Source: Paenibacillus mucilaginosus 3016 (GTDB lineage: Bacteria; Bacillota; Bacilli; Paenibacillales; NBRC-103111). Taken from it: a DNA stretch of 64,000 nt. The translations under genes and the position numbers were made by a program. Positions within the stretch are counted from its first letter, which is position 1, and every line of letters starts with the position of its first letter. The stretch lies in assembly GCF_000250655.1 (NCBI RefSeq), contig NC_016935.1:3242001-3306000 (forward strand), given 5' to 3'. The notes below the pieces were generated by a model, which was given only the letters and a program-made list of their open reading frames with translations, made no database searches and was not told where the DNA came from. This document shows positions 63,929 to 64,000 of this stretch, in pieces.

Positions 63929-64000
63929 ACGGCCGACTGAAGGCCGCGCCCGGACGGACGCACAGTCTCCGGCAGATAGATCGATATCATGATGGGATCA

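Overview
The window looks like chromosome of a high-GC, spore-former-type Firmicute, most likely Paenibacillus or a close relative. The evidence is strong AGGAGG-type ribosome binding sites, a T-box leader and a guanine riboswitch, frequent intrinsic terminators, many AraC- and LacI-type sugar regulators, DUF3231 and YdaT-like small proteins, and cell-wall and c-di-GMP genes. No phage, transposase, rRNA, tRNA or CRISPR array was found. The organism name is inference; the gene content is seen.

Layout. 1-2.7 kb: end of a family 1 6-phospho-beta-glucosidase, a LacI regulator and a DoxX protein behind an Fnr/Rex-like operator. 2.8-8.7 kb: DUF3231 protein, a truncated membrane-protein reading frame, a secreted polysaccharide lyase, an SH3b-NlpC/P60 wall hydrolase, two small drug/metabolite-type membrane proteins and a small hydrophilic protein. 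8.8-14.3 kb: a xylose-binding-type lipoprotein paired with a chemoreceptor, then an MHYT-PAS-GGDEF-EAL protein. 14.5-18.7 kb: a LacI regulator with a frameshifted sugar oxidoreductase, a CheY-like regulator, a metal-dependent hydrolase and a GNAT protein. 18.9-25 kb: a second GGDEF-EAL protein and a heterodimeric ABC exporter. 25.4-28.7 kb: histidyl-tRNA synthetase with a T-box leader and an LTA-synthase-like sulfatase. 28.9-34.9 kb: a zinc-finger/HTH/DUF2087/GIY-YIG fusion, an FHA-winged-helix regulator, a MurA with Asp at the fosfomycin Cys position, Ndk and an M29 aminopeptidase. 35-38.8 kb: AraC regulator divergent from an oxidoreductase, then an AbrB-type permease. 39.1-45.2 kb: a frameshifted LysR divergent from a complete 3-hydroxybutyrate/acetoacetate utilisation operon. 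45.6-50.5 kb: a P450, a 113-bp tandem palindrome array, a guanine-riboswitch purine permease and a lipid-linked sugar transferase. 50.7-54.5 kb: AraC regulator divergent from tagaturonate epimerase and a glucuronate-isomerase-like protein. 55.7-60.5 kb: a PhnDEC-type transporter in line with selD and mnmH. 60.6-64 kb: HxlR regulator divergent from an aldehyde dehydrogenase, a second 113-bp-spaced repeat and a YdaT-like protein.

How the parts fit. Much of the window serves plant- or soil-polymer use: glucoside hydrolysis, uronate-polymer cleavage, uronate isomerisation, xylose sensing and ketone-body oxidation, each beside a local regulator. The most unusual items are: (1) three loci where short palindromes alternate at about 50 and 62 bp, giving a 113-bp period, although the sequences differ; (2) a phosphonate-type transporter joined to selenophosphate and selenouridine synthesis genes, which suggests selenium uptake; (3) a fosfomycin-insensitive MurA type downstream of an FHA-OmpR fusion regulator; (4) a glucuronate-isomerase relative that appears to have lost its metal ligands.

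Two genes (oxidoreductase at 16.4 kb, LysR at 39.86 kb) carry single-base frameshifts. These may be real decay or assembly errors.
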